The translations under genes were made by a program, and so were the position numbers. A stretch of 35,120 bases of DNA from Candidatus Methanocrinis natronophilus (GTDB taxonomy: Archaea > Halobacteriota > Methanosarcinia > Methanotrichales > Methanotrichaceae), in assembly GCA_029167045.1 (NCBI GenBank), contig JARFPK010000024.1, forward strand, positions 1 to 35,120, written 5' to 3'. Below are positions 24,959 to 33,388 of this stretch, piece after piece. The notes under the pieces were generated by a model, which saw only the letters and a program-made list of their open reading frames with translations, was not told where the DNA came from and did not search any database. Every line of letters starts with the position of its first letter. The stretch's first letter is position 1.

Positions 24959-26137
24959 TTATCCCATCTCCTCCAGCGCATTCCGGTAGCATTCTCTCGC
25001 CCTCTCGCTGAAGCAGACTATCATCACCCTCTCCACCCTCCCGTCCTCCTCCAGGAACCGTTTTATCTCTCCGACGGCGACCCCTGCGGCCCGCTCCACC
25101 GGAAACCCGTAGGCTCCGGTGCTGATGGCCGGAAAGGCCATCGTCTTGATGCCCTTCTCTGCGGCGAGGGATAGGGAGCTACGGTAGGCCTTCGCCAGAA
25201 TCTCGTCCTCACCCCGGCCTCCCCCATGCCAGACCGGCCCCACGGTGTGGATCACAAATTTCGCGGGAAGGCCAAACCCTTTTGTGATCCTCGCCTCCCC
25301 CGTAGGGCAGCCTCCCAGGGTCCGGCACTCCTCCAGGAGGCGGGGGCCCGCCACCTCATGGATCGCCCCGTCGACCCCCCCGCCCCCCAGAAGGGTGGGG
25401 TTTGCGGCGTTGACGATGGCATCGACCTCCACCTCCGTTATGTCGCAGAGGACGACCCCGATCCTGCCGCTGGCCTTATCTTTCGATCCCTTCGGTCGAG
25501 GGTCCTTCCCAGCAGCGGAACGGCCGAAAGCCCCTCCCTCTACCTCGGGGGGATAAAGGGTGCGGACGATATCCCTCACCTCCGCCAGCCACGTCCGCCT
25601 CTCCTCCGGGGTGCTGGTCACCACCACCGAGAAGGTCCTCCTCCTGACGTCAGAGACGCCGCAGAGGCCGAAGACGCACCTCTTCCATAGACCGTCGAGG
25701 GGATCGCCGAAGGCCTCTATCTCCCTTTCTTTCGGGGTATTGGAGGTGTTGAATATGAGGGCGGACCTCGCCTTCAGGAGGCCGACGGGGACCCCCTCGC
25801 CACCGTCCCCCTCGAGGAACTGGTAGGCGACCCCCGGCCTCATCACCCGGTCGACCCAGCCCTTGAGGATCGCCGGAGGCTGCCCCCACCAGTTGGGATG
25901 GACGATGATGATCCCGTCGGCCCCGGCTATCTCGGCGCAGTGGCTCTCGACGGCAGGATCGACGGCCCCGCCCCTGGGGATCTCGGGTCCTTGTAGGATC
26001 GGGTCGAACTCCTCCCGGTAGAGGTCGTGGTAAGAGACGAGGTGGCCGTTCTCCTTCAGGGCATCCATCGCCACCTCTGCTATGGCATGGTTGAAGCTGC
26101 CGGGGTCGGGATGGCCGATGATGACGGATATTCTCAT
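24959..26137 (-). CDS. Fusion: flavodoxin-fold NAD(P)H oxidoreductase + macro domain
   Basis: It has 392 residues in one uninterrupted frame. Residues 1-195 are an NQO1/MdaB-type flavodoxin-like domain ([39 protein letters not shown]), expected to bind FMN or FAD and reduce quinones. A charged linker (about 197-223) leads to a macro domain (224-392) with [40 protein letters not shown] and [12 protein letters not shown], the full pattern of MacroD-type ADP-ribosyl or O-acetyl-ADP-ribose hydrolases (N243, N246, D256). I do not recognise this fusion as common. There is no internal start suggesting two genes. It lies 66 bases after the HEAT gene and may be the last gene of the ior operon. Confidence 0.9.
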   Translation of the reverse strand: MRISVIIGHPDPGSFNHAIAEVAMDALKENGHLVSYHDLYREEFDPILQGPEIPRGGAVDPAVESHCAEIAGADGIIIVHPNWWGQPPAILKGWVDRVMRPGVAYQFLEGDGGEGVPVGLLKARSALIFNTSNTPKEREIEAFGDPLDGLWKRCVFGLCGVSDVRRRTFSVVVTSTPEERRTWLAEVRDIVRTLYPPEVEGGAFGRSAAGKDPRPKGSKDKASGRIGVVLCDITEVEVDAIVNAANPTLLGGGGVDGAIHEVAGPRLLEECRTLGGCPTGEARITKGFGLPAKFVIHTVGPVWHGGGRGEDEILAKAYRSSLSLAAEKGIKTMAFPAISTGAYGFPVERAAGVAVGEIKRFLEEDGRVERVMIVCFSERARECYRNALEEMG

Positions 26138-26203
26138 GGTCTCGATCGAAAGACTGAGGAATCTCTTTTGTAATCTCTCATCGATTCTGAGCCATGGGAG
26201 TCT

Positions 26204-26761
26204 CTACTTCTTCTCGTCTTCCTTCTTGGCGGGGGCCTTCGCCTGTTCGTAGGCGAGGATCGAGGCCTTGGCGTGGACCCGGACGAAGGCGCTCTCGTCC
26301 TCCTCGGCGGCCCTGGTCAGGATCGAGAGGGACTCCTCGTCCATCATCTCCCCCAGAACCCATGCCGCGCCGCCTCTGATCTCCTCGCTGGCCTCTTTGT
26401 CGGCGAGGAGCTCTGCCATCCTCTTCTGGACCAGGTCTCTGCCGAGGGCGGCGAGCCCCACCATGGCGTTGGCTTTGACAATATCCTCGGGGTCTTTGAG
26501 GGCGGTGACGAGGGGCTCGACCACCTCCTGACCTCCCTTCTTGGCGAGGGCGTTGACGGCGTTCGCCCTCAGGAGCATATTCCCCTCCTTCGCCACGATC
26601 TCGGCGAGCTTATCGGCGGCCCAGGTGGCGTCGGGGAGGTCCTCGGGTACCTGGGGTCCGGCGAGGGAGTCGATCGGATCCGTCTCTCCGAGGGGGACCG
26701 CCGCAGGCTTCTCCTTCTTCTCTCTCATCTTCGTCATCTTCTCCTTCTTGCCTTCTGACAT
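26204..26761 (-). CDS. HEAT-repeat protein
   Basis: It has 185 residues. A Lys-rich start (SEGKKEKMTKMREKKEKP) leads to about four alpha-alpha HEAT-like repeats of the PBS-lyase type: WAADKLAEIVAKEGNMLLR, ANAVNALAKKGGQEVVEPL, ANAMVGLAALGRDLVQKR and GGAAWVLGEMMDEESLSIL. It ends in a Lys/Glu-rich tail. Such repeats are protein-binding scaffolds. The ATG at 26761 is chosen; the frame also opens three codons earlier at a TTG. It starts 16 bases after iorB, so it is probably part of the iorAB transcript. A role in assembling or regulating the oxidoreductase is only inferred. Confidence 0.85.
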   Translation of the reverse strand: MSEGKKEKMTKMREKKEKPAAVPLGETDPIDSLAGPQVPEDLPDATWAADKLAEIVAKEGNMLLRANAVNALAKKGGQEVVEPLVTALKDPEDIVKANAMVGLAALGRDLVQKRMAELLADKEASEEIRGGAAWVLGEMMDEESLSILTRAAEEDESAFVRVHAKASILAYEQAKAPAKKEDEKK

Positions 26762-26777
26762 GAACTTCAATTGCTGC

Positions 26778-27365
26778 CTATTCTACTTCAATTTTTCCAA
26801 GTTCGAAGGCCTTCCTGTTGACCTCCAGGAACCTCGCCGGGACGATCTCTGATAGGGCTTCCAGTAGCCTCTCCTCTCCGATGGGCAGGTGCCTGGCTAG
26901 GGCGCCGAGCATCACGACGTTAGCCGCCTGGGGGCTTCCTGCCTCCGCAGCGAGGCCGGTGGCGTCCATCGGATAGACCCGGGAGGAGACCTCCCGGAGG
27001 GGGGCGAGGATCTCCTCGAGGGAGGGATAGCTGGCCTGGCCGGTGGTGACAGTGACTGGCAACAACGGTCTGGTGTTCACCAGGGCGACCCCATCGGGGG
27101 AGAGGTAGCTCGCGTACCTGAGGGCCTCCGCAGGCTCCATGGCCAGGAGGATGTCAGCCCCTCCGGGGGATATCATGGCGCTGTAGCGACAGCCGACCCT
27201 GATGTGGTTTATGACGCTTCCCCCCCGCTGGGCCATCCCGTGGGTCTCGACCCCCCGGACCGATAGCCCCGCCATCATGGCGGCCTTTCCTATGATCTCG
27301 GATATCAGGATCACCCCTTGGCCTCCGACCCCGACGACGACGACGTCGCAATCTGAGGTTCTCAT
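26778..27365 (-). CDS. iorB: Indolepyruvate:ferredoxin oxidoreductase, beta subunit
   Basis: It has 195 residues and is the gamma-type domain of 2-oxoacid:ferredoxin oxidoreductases. It begins with a nucleotide-binding GVGGQGVILISEIIGKAA (12-29), followed by RGVETHGMAQRGGSVINHI, characteristic of this subunit. With IorA it oxidises aryl-pyruvates to aryl-acetyl-CoA, reducing ferredoxin, or runs in reverse for aromatic amino acid synthesis from aryl acids. Its ATG overlaps the iorA stop by four bases (ATGA), so the two subunits are translationally coupled. Confidence 0.95.
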   Translation of the reverse strand: MRTSDCDVVVVGVGGQGVILISEIIGKAAMMAGLSVRGVETHGMAQRGGSVINHIRVGCRYSAMISPGGADILLAMEPAEALRYASYLSPDGVALVNTRPLLPVTVTTGQASYPSLEEILAPLREVSSRVYPMDATGLAAEAGSPQAANVVMLGALARHLPIGEERLLEALSEIVPARFLEVNRKAFELGKIEVE

Positions 27366-29167
27366 CTAGCCACCTCCATCGCATGCTGGGGGCATATCTC
27401 TGCACAGACCCCACAGCCGGAGCAGAGGGCGTTGATCTTAGCGACCTTTCCGTCAAATTCGATGGCGGGACAGCCGAAGCCGACGCAGAGCTTGCAGCCA
27501 CCGCACCTCTCCTCTTCTACCCTCAGCCTGGCCCTCCTTATCCCGGCCCTGATGTCGCTGATGACGCAGGCCTGCTTCGCCACCACCACCGATAGTCCCG
27601 GGTAATCTCTCGCCCTCTCGAAGGTCTCTATCATGGAGGCGAGGTCGTAGGGGTCGCAGGTCTCCACATATCCCGCCCCGAGGGACCGGCAGATATCCGG
27701 GATCGATATGGCCGGCGACTCTTCGCCGGCGGCGGTCTCGCCCGAACCGGGATGGGGCTGGTGGCCGGTCATGGCGGTGGTGGAGTTGTCGAGGATCGCG
27801 ACGGTCATCCTCGCCCCGTTGTAGGCGGCGTTGAGAAGGCCGGTGAGCCCTGAGTGGAGGAACGTGGAGTCCCCCAAAACGGCACATATCCCCCGCTCTT
27901 CGCCTCCGAACCTGATCCCCGCCCCGACGGTGATGGACGCCCCCATGCAGAGGCAGGTGTCGACGGTCCCCATCCCCACTCCCATGGTGTAGCAGCCGAT
28001 GTCGTTTGGAAATACGGCGTCCCTACCGAAGGCCTTCCTCATGGCGTAGTAGGCGCCCCGGTGGCTGCATCCGGGACAGAGGGACGGAGGCCTCGGCGGC
28101 AGGATCGATAGGACCTCGCGGCTCATCTCAGGGGCGACCCTCTGCTGAAGGCCCATCATGCGAGCGATGGCGTTCCTGACGGTGAGGGGGTCGAGCTCTC
28201 CGACGGCGGGGATCGTCCCTGACCTCTTGCCCAGGATCTCGACGCCGGGGTTTCTCTCCTTTGCCACCATCTCGACGAACTCCTCGAGGACGGGGTCCAT
28301 CTCCTCCACCACCAGGATCCGGTCCACCTCTTCGAGGAAGTCGCCTACGGTATCCCTCAGGATCGGGTAGGCGCCTATCCTCAGGAGGGAGACGTGGGCC
28401 TCCAGCTCCGCGATCGCCTCCTCGGCGTAGAGCCCCCCTATCCCCGAACCTATGACTCCAACCTCGCCCCTCATCTGCGACCGGTTCCACCCTTCTTTTG
28501 CGAGGGCCTCCTCGATCCCGGCCTGCTTATCCAGTAGTTCGGCGTGGAGGGGGCGGGCGTGGACAGGGAGGGCGACCCTCCGGGGGGGGTTCTTCTCGAA
28601 GCCTGGGCTCGGCTTCCTCTCTACCGGCGAGCCGAGATCGACGGTCGCCCTGGCGTGGGAGATCCTCGTCGTCGGCCTCAGCATAACCGGAAGGCCGAAC
28701 TCCTCCGAGAGGCTGAAGCCCCGCAGGGTCATATCCCTCGCCTCTTGGGGGTCTGCGGGGTCGAGGCAGGGGACCCGGGCGAACGCTGCATACCGCCTCG
28801 AATCCTGTTCATTCTGAGAGGAGTGGCAGAAGGGGTCGTCGGCGGAGATGACCACCATCCCACCCCCGATCCCCAGATAAGCCAGGGTCATGAAGGGGTC
28901 CGCGGCCACGTTGAGGCCGACGTGCTTCATGGTGACGGCGGCCCGGCAACCTGTCCAGGATGCTCCGATCGCCACCTCCATCGCCACCTTCTCGTTCACA
29001 GACCATTCGACGTGGATCCCATGCTCTTTTGCGAGTGGTGCGAGATGGACCACGATCTCCGAGGAGGGGGTTCCGGGGTATCCCGAGACGACCCCCGCCC
29101 CCGCCTCCAGGATGCCCTTGGCGATGGCGACGTTTCCGAGCAAGTATTCTCTCAATATGATGACCAT
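27362..29167 (-). CDS. iorA: Indolepyruvate:ferredoxin oxidoreductase, alpha subunit
   Basis: It has 601 residues, normal for the family. The pyrimidine-binding domain begins YLLGNVAIAKGILEAGAG and has VSGYPGTPSSEIV. The TPP-binding domain contains LCPGCSHRGAYYAM and the metal-binding region ILDNSTTAMTGHQPHPGSG. The C-terminal ferredoxin part has two [4Fe-4S] motifs, CGGCKLCVGFGCP and CSGCGVCAEICP. All appear complete. The ATG at 29167 is used; a TTG four codons later (LREYLLGN) is an alternative with a better-placed GGATG. It is the first gene of ior, leading iorB and the HEAT gene; aromatic amino acid metabolism is the likely role. Confidence 0.95.
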   Translation of the reverse strand: MVIILREYLLGNVAIAKGILEAGAGVVSGYPGTPSSEIVVHLAPLAKEHGIHVEWSVNEKVAMEVAIGASWTGCRAAVTMKHVGLNVAADPFMTLAYLGIGGGMVVISADDPFCHSSQNEQDSRRYAAFARVPCLDPADPQEARDMTLRGFSLSEEFGLPVMLRPTTRISHARATVDLGSPVERKPSPGFEKNPPRRVALPVHARPLHAELLDKQAGIEEALAKEGWNRSQMRGEVGVIGSGIGGLYAEEAIAELEAHVSLLRIGAYPILRDTVGDFLEEVDRILVVEEMDPVLEEFVEMVAKERNPGVEILGKRSGTIPAVGELDPLTVRNAIARMMGLQQRVAPEMSREVLSILPPRPPSLCPGCSHRGAYYAMRKAFGRDAVFPNDIGCYTMGVGMGTVDTCLCMGASITVGAGIRFGGEERGICAVLGDSTFLHSGLTGLLNAAYNGARMTVAILDNSTTAMTGHQPHPGSGETAAGEESPAISIPDICRSLGAGYVETCDPYDLASMIETFERARDYPGLSVVVAKQACVISDIRAGIRRARLRVEEERCGGCKLCVGFGCPAIEFDGKVAKINALCSGCGVCAEICPQHAMEVAR

Positions 29168-29428
29168 CCTTGAAGTTGGTTCGTCTGCGGAGCAGGTGCC
29201 CCGTCTCTATCTTCGTCCGGTCATGGGAGATCGCCCCTTCGATAAAGCCGTTTCGAGGAAACCGTTTAGATGCCGGACGGATTTGGATGGAAAGATCTCT
29301 TAAAGAGCCCCAACCTCTCACCTTCCCTGAGGCCGTCCATCCGACCTGGCCGGAGGATCTTCTGCTAAGGGCTTAGTGAACCTAAGACGGCATAGATTAG
29401 AAGATCCCGTCTTGCGGATGTGATCCTC
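29168..29428. other. Divergent spacer iorA / acetolactate decarboxylase
   Basis: This 261-bp gap holds no gene that I can support. Weak A/T-rich spots (GATAAAGCC near 29240, TCTTAAAGAG near 29297) could be promoter elements for either side. CATAGATTAGAAG near 29390-29402 is the best-placed TATA-like element for the rightward gene. Confidence 0.35.
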
Positions 29429-30232
29429 ATGAGAATATCTCGATATCCTATCCTTTCAGCCCTGATCCTCATTCTCGCGACCCTCGCCTCCCTCCCGGCA
29501 GCCTCCGGGGAGGCGGGACTTTCTATATACAGCGATCGCGAAATCCTCTTCCAGGTATCGACGATAGACGCCCTCCTCCTGGCAGTCTACGACGGCGTCT
29601 TCTCCGTGGGCGAACTGAAGGAGAAGGGCGACTTCGGCATAGGTACCTTCGATAAGCTCGCAGGGGAGATGATCCTCCTCGACGGCGTCTGCTACCAGGT
29701 GAAGGAAGACGGCGTCGCTTACGCCGTATCCGACGATATGACGACCCCCTTCGCTTCCGTCACCTTCTTCGACCACGACGAGACGGTCCTGATCGAGGAG
29801 GCGGCAAACCTGACGGAGTTGGTCGGGATCCTGGAGGCCTCCCTCCCGTCGAAGAACGCCTTCTACGCCATCAGGATCGACGGAACCTTCCCCTACGTCA
29901 GGACAAGATCCGTCCCCGGCCAGGAGAGGCCCTACCCCCTCCTCGTCGACGTCACCGCCCGTCAGACGGTCTTTGAGTTTGAGAACGCCACCGTGACCAT
30001 CGTCGGGTTCTATACCCCCCAGTTCGCGGCGGGGATCAACGTCCCGGGAAGCCACCTCCACTTCATCACCTTTGATCGGACGGCAGGAGGCCACATCCTC
30101 GACCTGCGGGTCGATGGCGTCGAAGTGGCCCTGGACGTGACGACCAACGTCTTCGTGGCCCTCCCCGCAGAAGGAGACTTCTTCGACCTCGACCTCACCG
30201 GCGACCTCTCAGCGGACCTGGAGAAGGTGTAG
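29429..30232 (+). CDS. Exported alpha-acetolactate decarboxylase
   Basis: It converts 2-acetolactate to acetoin. It has 267 residues. A signal peptide or lipid-less anchor (RISRYPILSALILILATLA, cleavage near SGEAG) precedes the full family pattern: ILFQVSTIDALLLAVYDG, FGIGTFDKLAGEMILLDG, PFASVTFFDHDE, FYAIRIDGTFPYVRTRSVPG, and the zinc site GSHLHFITFDRTAGGH, where the spacing His-x-His-x10-His matches the characterised Brevibacillus enzyme. The ATG at 29429 is chosen (GGATGTGATC upstream); a GTG three codons earlier is also open. Export is known for some bacterial relatives but is unusual to meet in a methanogen. It is monocistronic. Confidence 0.88.
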   Translation: MRISRYPILSALILILATLASLPAASGEAGLSIYSDREILFQVSTIDALLLAVYDGVFSVGELKEKGDFGIGTFDKLAGEMILLDGVCYQVKEDGVAYAVSDDMTTPFASVTFFDHDETVLIEEAANLTELVGILEASLPSKNAFYAIRIDGTFPYVRTRSVPGQERPYPLLVDVTARQTVFEFENATVTIVGFYTPQFAAGINVPGSHLHFITFDRTAGGHILDLRVDGVEVALDVTTNVFVALPAEGDFFDLDLTGDLSADLEKV

Positions 30233-30335
30233 AAGTGAAGCTCTAAAAAAGGCGGGGTCAAAAGAGATGGGAAGATTGAGACCCGGGGATTTTGCGGCGG
30301 AGCTCCGCCTCCCCCGCCCCGGTCGATGCCCATCC

Positions 30336-30350
30336 TTTAAAAAAAGGGAA
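30336..30350 (-). terminator. T7 terminator of the ACT-hom-lig-hisD operon
   Basis: The minus strand reads CCCTTTTTTTAAAGG about 17 bases after the hisD stop. The T-run plus the short CCTTT/AAAGG pairing make it a likely terminator. Confidence 0.55.
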
Positions 30351-30366
30351 GCCCTATCCGGAGATC

Positions 30367-31686
30367 TCAGACGAACTCCGGCTTCCTCTCCACGAGCCTC
30401 TTTCTCACCGACTCGGCGTGGGCCGAGAGGCCTTCGGCCTCGGCAAGGAGGGTGATGGCGTCGGATAAGAGCCGCAGGCCTTCTTTAGAGATCTGCTGGA
30501 CGGTGATCTTCTTTACGAAGGCGTCGACGTTCAGCCCCGAGAAGACCCTGGCGTACCCCGACGTTGGGAGGACGTGGTTTGTCCCGCTGGCGTAGTCTCC
30601 GGCGGCCACCGGAGTGTACGGCCCGAGGAAGACGCTTCCGGCGTTCCTGATCTCTCTCAAGACCGTCATGGGATCTCTTACGACGATCTCCAGGTGCTCG
30701 GGGGCGAAGCTGTTGGAGAAGCCTATCGCCTCCTCCATCGATCCCGCCGTCAGGATGGCGCTCTTCTCGAGGCTCTTTCTCACTATATCCCGTCGGTCTG
30801 CCCCCTTCGCCTGCCTCTCGACCTCGGCCTTCGTGGCTATGGCGAGATCCGGATCGTCGGTGACGAGGACCGATATCGACTGGGGATCGTGCTCCGCCTG
30901 GGCGACCATATCCGATGCCAGGACCTCCGGCTCCGCCGAATAGTCGGCGATGATGAGAACCTCGCTGGGCCCCGCCGGCATATCGATCTCGACGGTGGAG
31001 CGGAGGAGGAGCTTGGCGGCGGTGACGTAGATGTTCCCCGGCCCCACGATCTTCTGGACGGGCCGGATCGTCTCCGTCCCGAAGGCCATCGCCGCCACCG
31101 CCTGGACCCCTCCGACCCGGTAGATCTCGTCCGCCCCCGCCATCTTGGCCGCCGCCAAGGTGAGGGGATCGACCAGTCCATCCTTTCCAGGCGGGGTGCA
31201 GACGATGACCCGATCCACCCCGGCGACCTTCGCTGGGACGACGGTCATCAGGGCGGAGCTGGGGTAGGCGGCCCTGCCACCGGGGACGTAGGCTCCCGCC
31301 GAGTCGAGGGGTACTATCATCTGGCCTGCCATCGCTCCGGGGGAGGTCTCCGTCATCCAGAAGTCCCGGTCGAGCTCCTGGTGGTGGAAGGCGGCGATGT
31401 TCTCGACAGCGATCTCCAGGGCCTTCTTAAGCTTCTCAGGGACCTTTTCAGCGGCCTTATCGATCTCGTCATCGCTTACCCTAAACCTGCCGACCCGGAC
31501 GCCGTCGAACCTCTCAGTCTGGTCACAGAGAGCCCTATCCCCTCTCTCCTGGACGTCGTTTACTATCTCCACCACCGCCGGCATGACGGACTGGACGTCT
31601 ATGCCCCTCGATAGGAGGGCAGAAACCTCCTCTTCAACCACCTCACTGAGCTTCTTGAACAACAAACCGAACAACTCCTTCTCCAT
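30367..31686 (-). CDS. hisD: Histidinol dehydrogenase
   Basis: It catalyses the last two steps of histidine synthesis, histidinol to histidine with two NAD+. It has 439 residues. Motifs: VPLDSAGAYVPGGRAAYPSS, IYRVGGVQAVAAMAFGT, KIVGPGNIYVTAAKLLL, MPAGPSEVLIIAD, AQAEHDPQS (zinc ligand region), and the catalytic Glu-His pair in SFAPEHLEIV, plus SGTNHVLPTSGYAR near the C-terminus. All are complete. It starts nine bases after the DNA ligase stop and ends the operon. No other his genes are in the window. Confidence 0.97.
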   Translation of the reverse strand: MEKELFGLLFKKLSEVVEEEVSALLSRGIDVQSVMPAVVEIVNDVQERGDRALCDQTERFDGVRVGRFRVSDDEIDKAAEKVPEKLKKALEIAVENIAAFHHQELDRDFWMTETSPGAMAGQMIVPLDSAGAYVPGGRAAYPSSALMTVVPAKVAGVDRVIVCTPPGKDGLVDPLTLAAAKMAGADEIYRVGGVQAVAAMAFGTETIRPVQKIVGPGNIYVTAAKLLLRSTVEIDMPAGPSEVLIIADYSAEPEVLASDMVAQAEHDPQSISVLVTDDPDLAIATKAEVERQAKGADRRDIVRKSLEKSAILTAGSMEEAIGFSNSFAPEHLEIVVRDPMTVLREIRNAGSVFLGPYTPVAAGDYASGTNHVLPTSGYARVFSGLNVDAFVKKITVQQISKEGLRLLSDAITLLAEAEGLSAHAESVRKRLVERKPEFV

Positions 31687-31695
31687 CTGACAGAT

Positions 31696-33378
31696 CTAGC
31701 CCGATCCGGGGCCGTCCCTCCCCCTCTGGGTGGCGTAAAGGGAAGCCACCCTCTCCAGGGAGTCCGCCTCTTCGAGGGCCTTGTCGTCCCTCACCCGGGC
31801 GAGCCTGGGAAACCTCAGGGCGTACCCCGAGGAGTAGCTCTTGCTCTTCTGTATCTCTTCGAAGGCCACCTCGAAGATCACCTCCGGCTTCACCTCCACC
31901 TCCATCCCCTCCCCGGAGACGAGGACCAGGTCGCGGAAGAGGTCCGTCAGCTCCGCCAGCATCTCGTCGTTGATCCCCGTGGCGACCCACCCCACATCTT
32001 CGAGACGGCCCGTATCCGGGTCCGGGGAGGCGAGCCTGAAGGAGCCTAGGTATGTAGCCCTCCTCCCCTCCCCCCACCGGGCGCCGACGACGACGAGGTC
32101 GAGGGTCTCCATCACCGGCTTGATCTTCACCCAGTTCTTCCCCCTCTTGCCCGCAGCATATGGGGAGGCTGGGCTTTTGAGCATCACCCCTTCGTGGCCA
32201 GCGACTATCGCCTCCTGATAGATCCCGGCGACCACCTCGGGGTCGCAGGTCACCATCTGGGCTGCCAGGATCTTCGGATCGGCCACCTCCTCCAAAAGCC
32301 TCCTCCTCTCCCGGAGCGGCTCGTCGATGAGAGATCGGCCGCCGAGGTAGACTATGTCGAAGAGGAAGAGCTCCAGGGGGATCAGTCTTGCCGTCCTCTC
32401 TACCTTGTACTTCCTGCGGAAACGCTTCAGGATCTCTTGGAAGGGGAGCGGCCTTCCGTCCTCGCCCCTGGCCACCGCCTCTCCGTCGAGGATGGCGGAC
32501 TCTGCCCGGACGCCTTCCCTGACGAAGGATACGATCTCGGGAAGGGATCCGGTGACCCTCTCAAGCCGCCGGGAGAAGATCTCTATTTCGTCTCCCCTCT
32601 TGTGGATCTGGACCCTCGACCCGTCGAACTTCCACTCGACGGCCGCCGTCCCCATCTCGGCGAGGGATCCGGGTATGTCAGCCCCGATGGTGGCGAGCAT
32701 CATCTTGATGGGCCTTCCGATCTCCGCCTTCAGCTCAAAGAGCCTCCCCTCCTTCGCTCTCCGGGCGACGAGCCCCAGGTCTCCTGTGAAGTTGTAGCCC
32801 CGTTCCACGTCGTCGGGGGAAGCGGCGAAGGCCTTGGCGATGGCGTCTCTTACGATCCCCTCCCCTACTCCTATCCTCATATCCTCCAGGGCGAGCCTCG
32901 CTATGTACCTCGCTTCCAGGGGCCCCGCCTCTGCGAAGAGATATCGCAGGTGCTTCATCTTTACTCCCTGACTCCTCTTCCCCGAGGCCCGGGCGATCTC
33001 CAGAAACCTCGAATATACGTCCAGGATCGAGAGGCTATCGCCTCCGATGAAGGACGAGAGGGTGGAGGGCCTCCCCTTTGCCACCACCTCAGCAGCGACG
33101 GCCCCCACATCCCCGGTCCTCCGGAGGATATCCTGGATCTCTTTCGTCGAAGAACCGCCCGCCTTGGCGAGGGCGTCGTAGAGGGTGGAAGGCCCCACTC
33201 CCAGGAGGTGCTTGGAGCTGGCAGGGAAGACCGAGCCGGTGACAAAAGAGGGGACGACCGAGAGCTCGGCACCGTCCAGATCCGAGAGGAAGGAGGCGAG
33301 GAGGTCGGTCTTCTCGATGGAGCCGCTGATCTCCTCGATCTTCTTGCAGAGCTCTGCGAAGCCTAGAAAGCTGGTCAT
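31696..33378 (-). CDS. lig: ATP-dependent DNA ligase
   Basis: It seals nicks in replication and repair via a ligase-AMP intermediate. It has 560 residues, typical of archaeal ligases. An N-terminal DNA-binding domain (about 1-210) is followed by the nucleotidyltransferase domain with motif I EWKFDGSRVQIH, whose Lys is adenylated, motif III LFLFDIVYLGG, motif IV EGVMLKSP and motif V NWVKIKP. The OB-fold domain ends with SYSSGYALRFPRLARVRDDK. The ATG at 33378 lies ten bases after the homoserine dehydrogenase stop, so it is co-transcribed with amino-acid genes. Confidence 0.96.
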   Translation of the reverse strand: MTSFLGFAELCKKIEEISGSIEKTDLLASFLSDLDGAELSVVPSFVTGSVFPASSKHLLGVGPSTLYDALAKAGGSSTKEIQDILRRTGDVGAVAAEVVAKGRPSTLSSFIGGDSLSILDVYSRFLEIARASGKRSQGVKMKHLRYLFAEAGPLEARYIARLALEDMRIGVGEGIVRDAIAKAFAASPDDVERGYNFTGDLGLVARRAKEGRLFELKAEIGRPIKMMLATIGADIPGSLAEMGTAAVEWKFDGSRVQIHKRGDEIEIFSRRLERVTGSLPEIVSFVREGVRAESAILDGEAVARGEDGRPLPFQEILKRFRRKYKVERTARLIPLELFLFDIVYLGGRSLIDEPLRERRRLLEEVADPKILAAQMVTCDPEVVAGIYQEAIVAGHEGVMLKSPASPYAAGKRGKNWVKIKPVMETLDLVVVGARWGEGRRATYLGSFRLASPDPDTGRLEDVGWVATGINDEMLAELTDLFRDLVLVSGEGMEVEVKPEVIFEVAFEEIQKSKSYSSGYALRFPRLARVRDDKALEEADSLERVASLYATQRGRDGPGSG

Positions 33379-33388
33379 GGTCCAGAAT

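Noticed and set aside
29168-29428. Search for a tRNA or riboswitch in the spacer before the acetolactate decarboxylase
   Set aside because: No cloverleaf with a T-loop motif and no recognised riboswitch core could be found.
30574-31614. 346-residue open frame antisense to hisD
   Set aside because: No recognisable motif, Asp/Gly/Arg-rich; hisD on the other strand is complete.
32194-33366. 390-residue open frame antisense to the DNA ligase
   Set aside because: Shadow of the ligase gene; no family signature.
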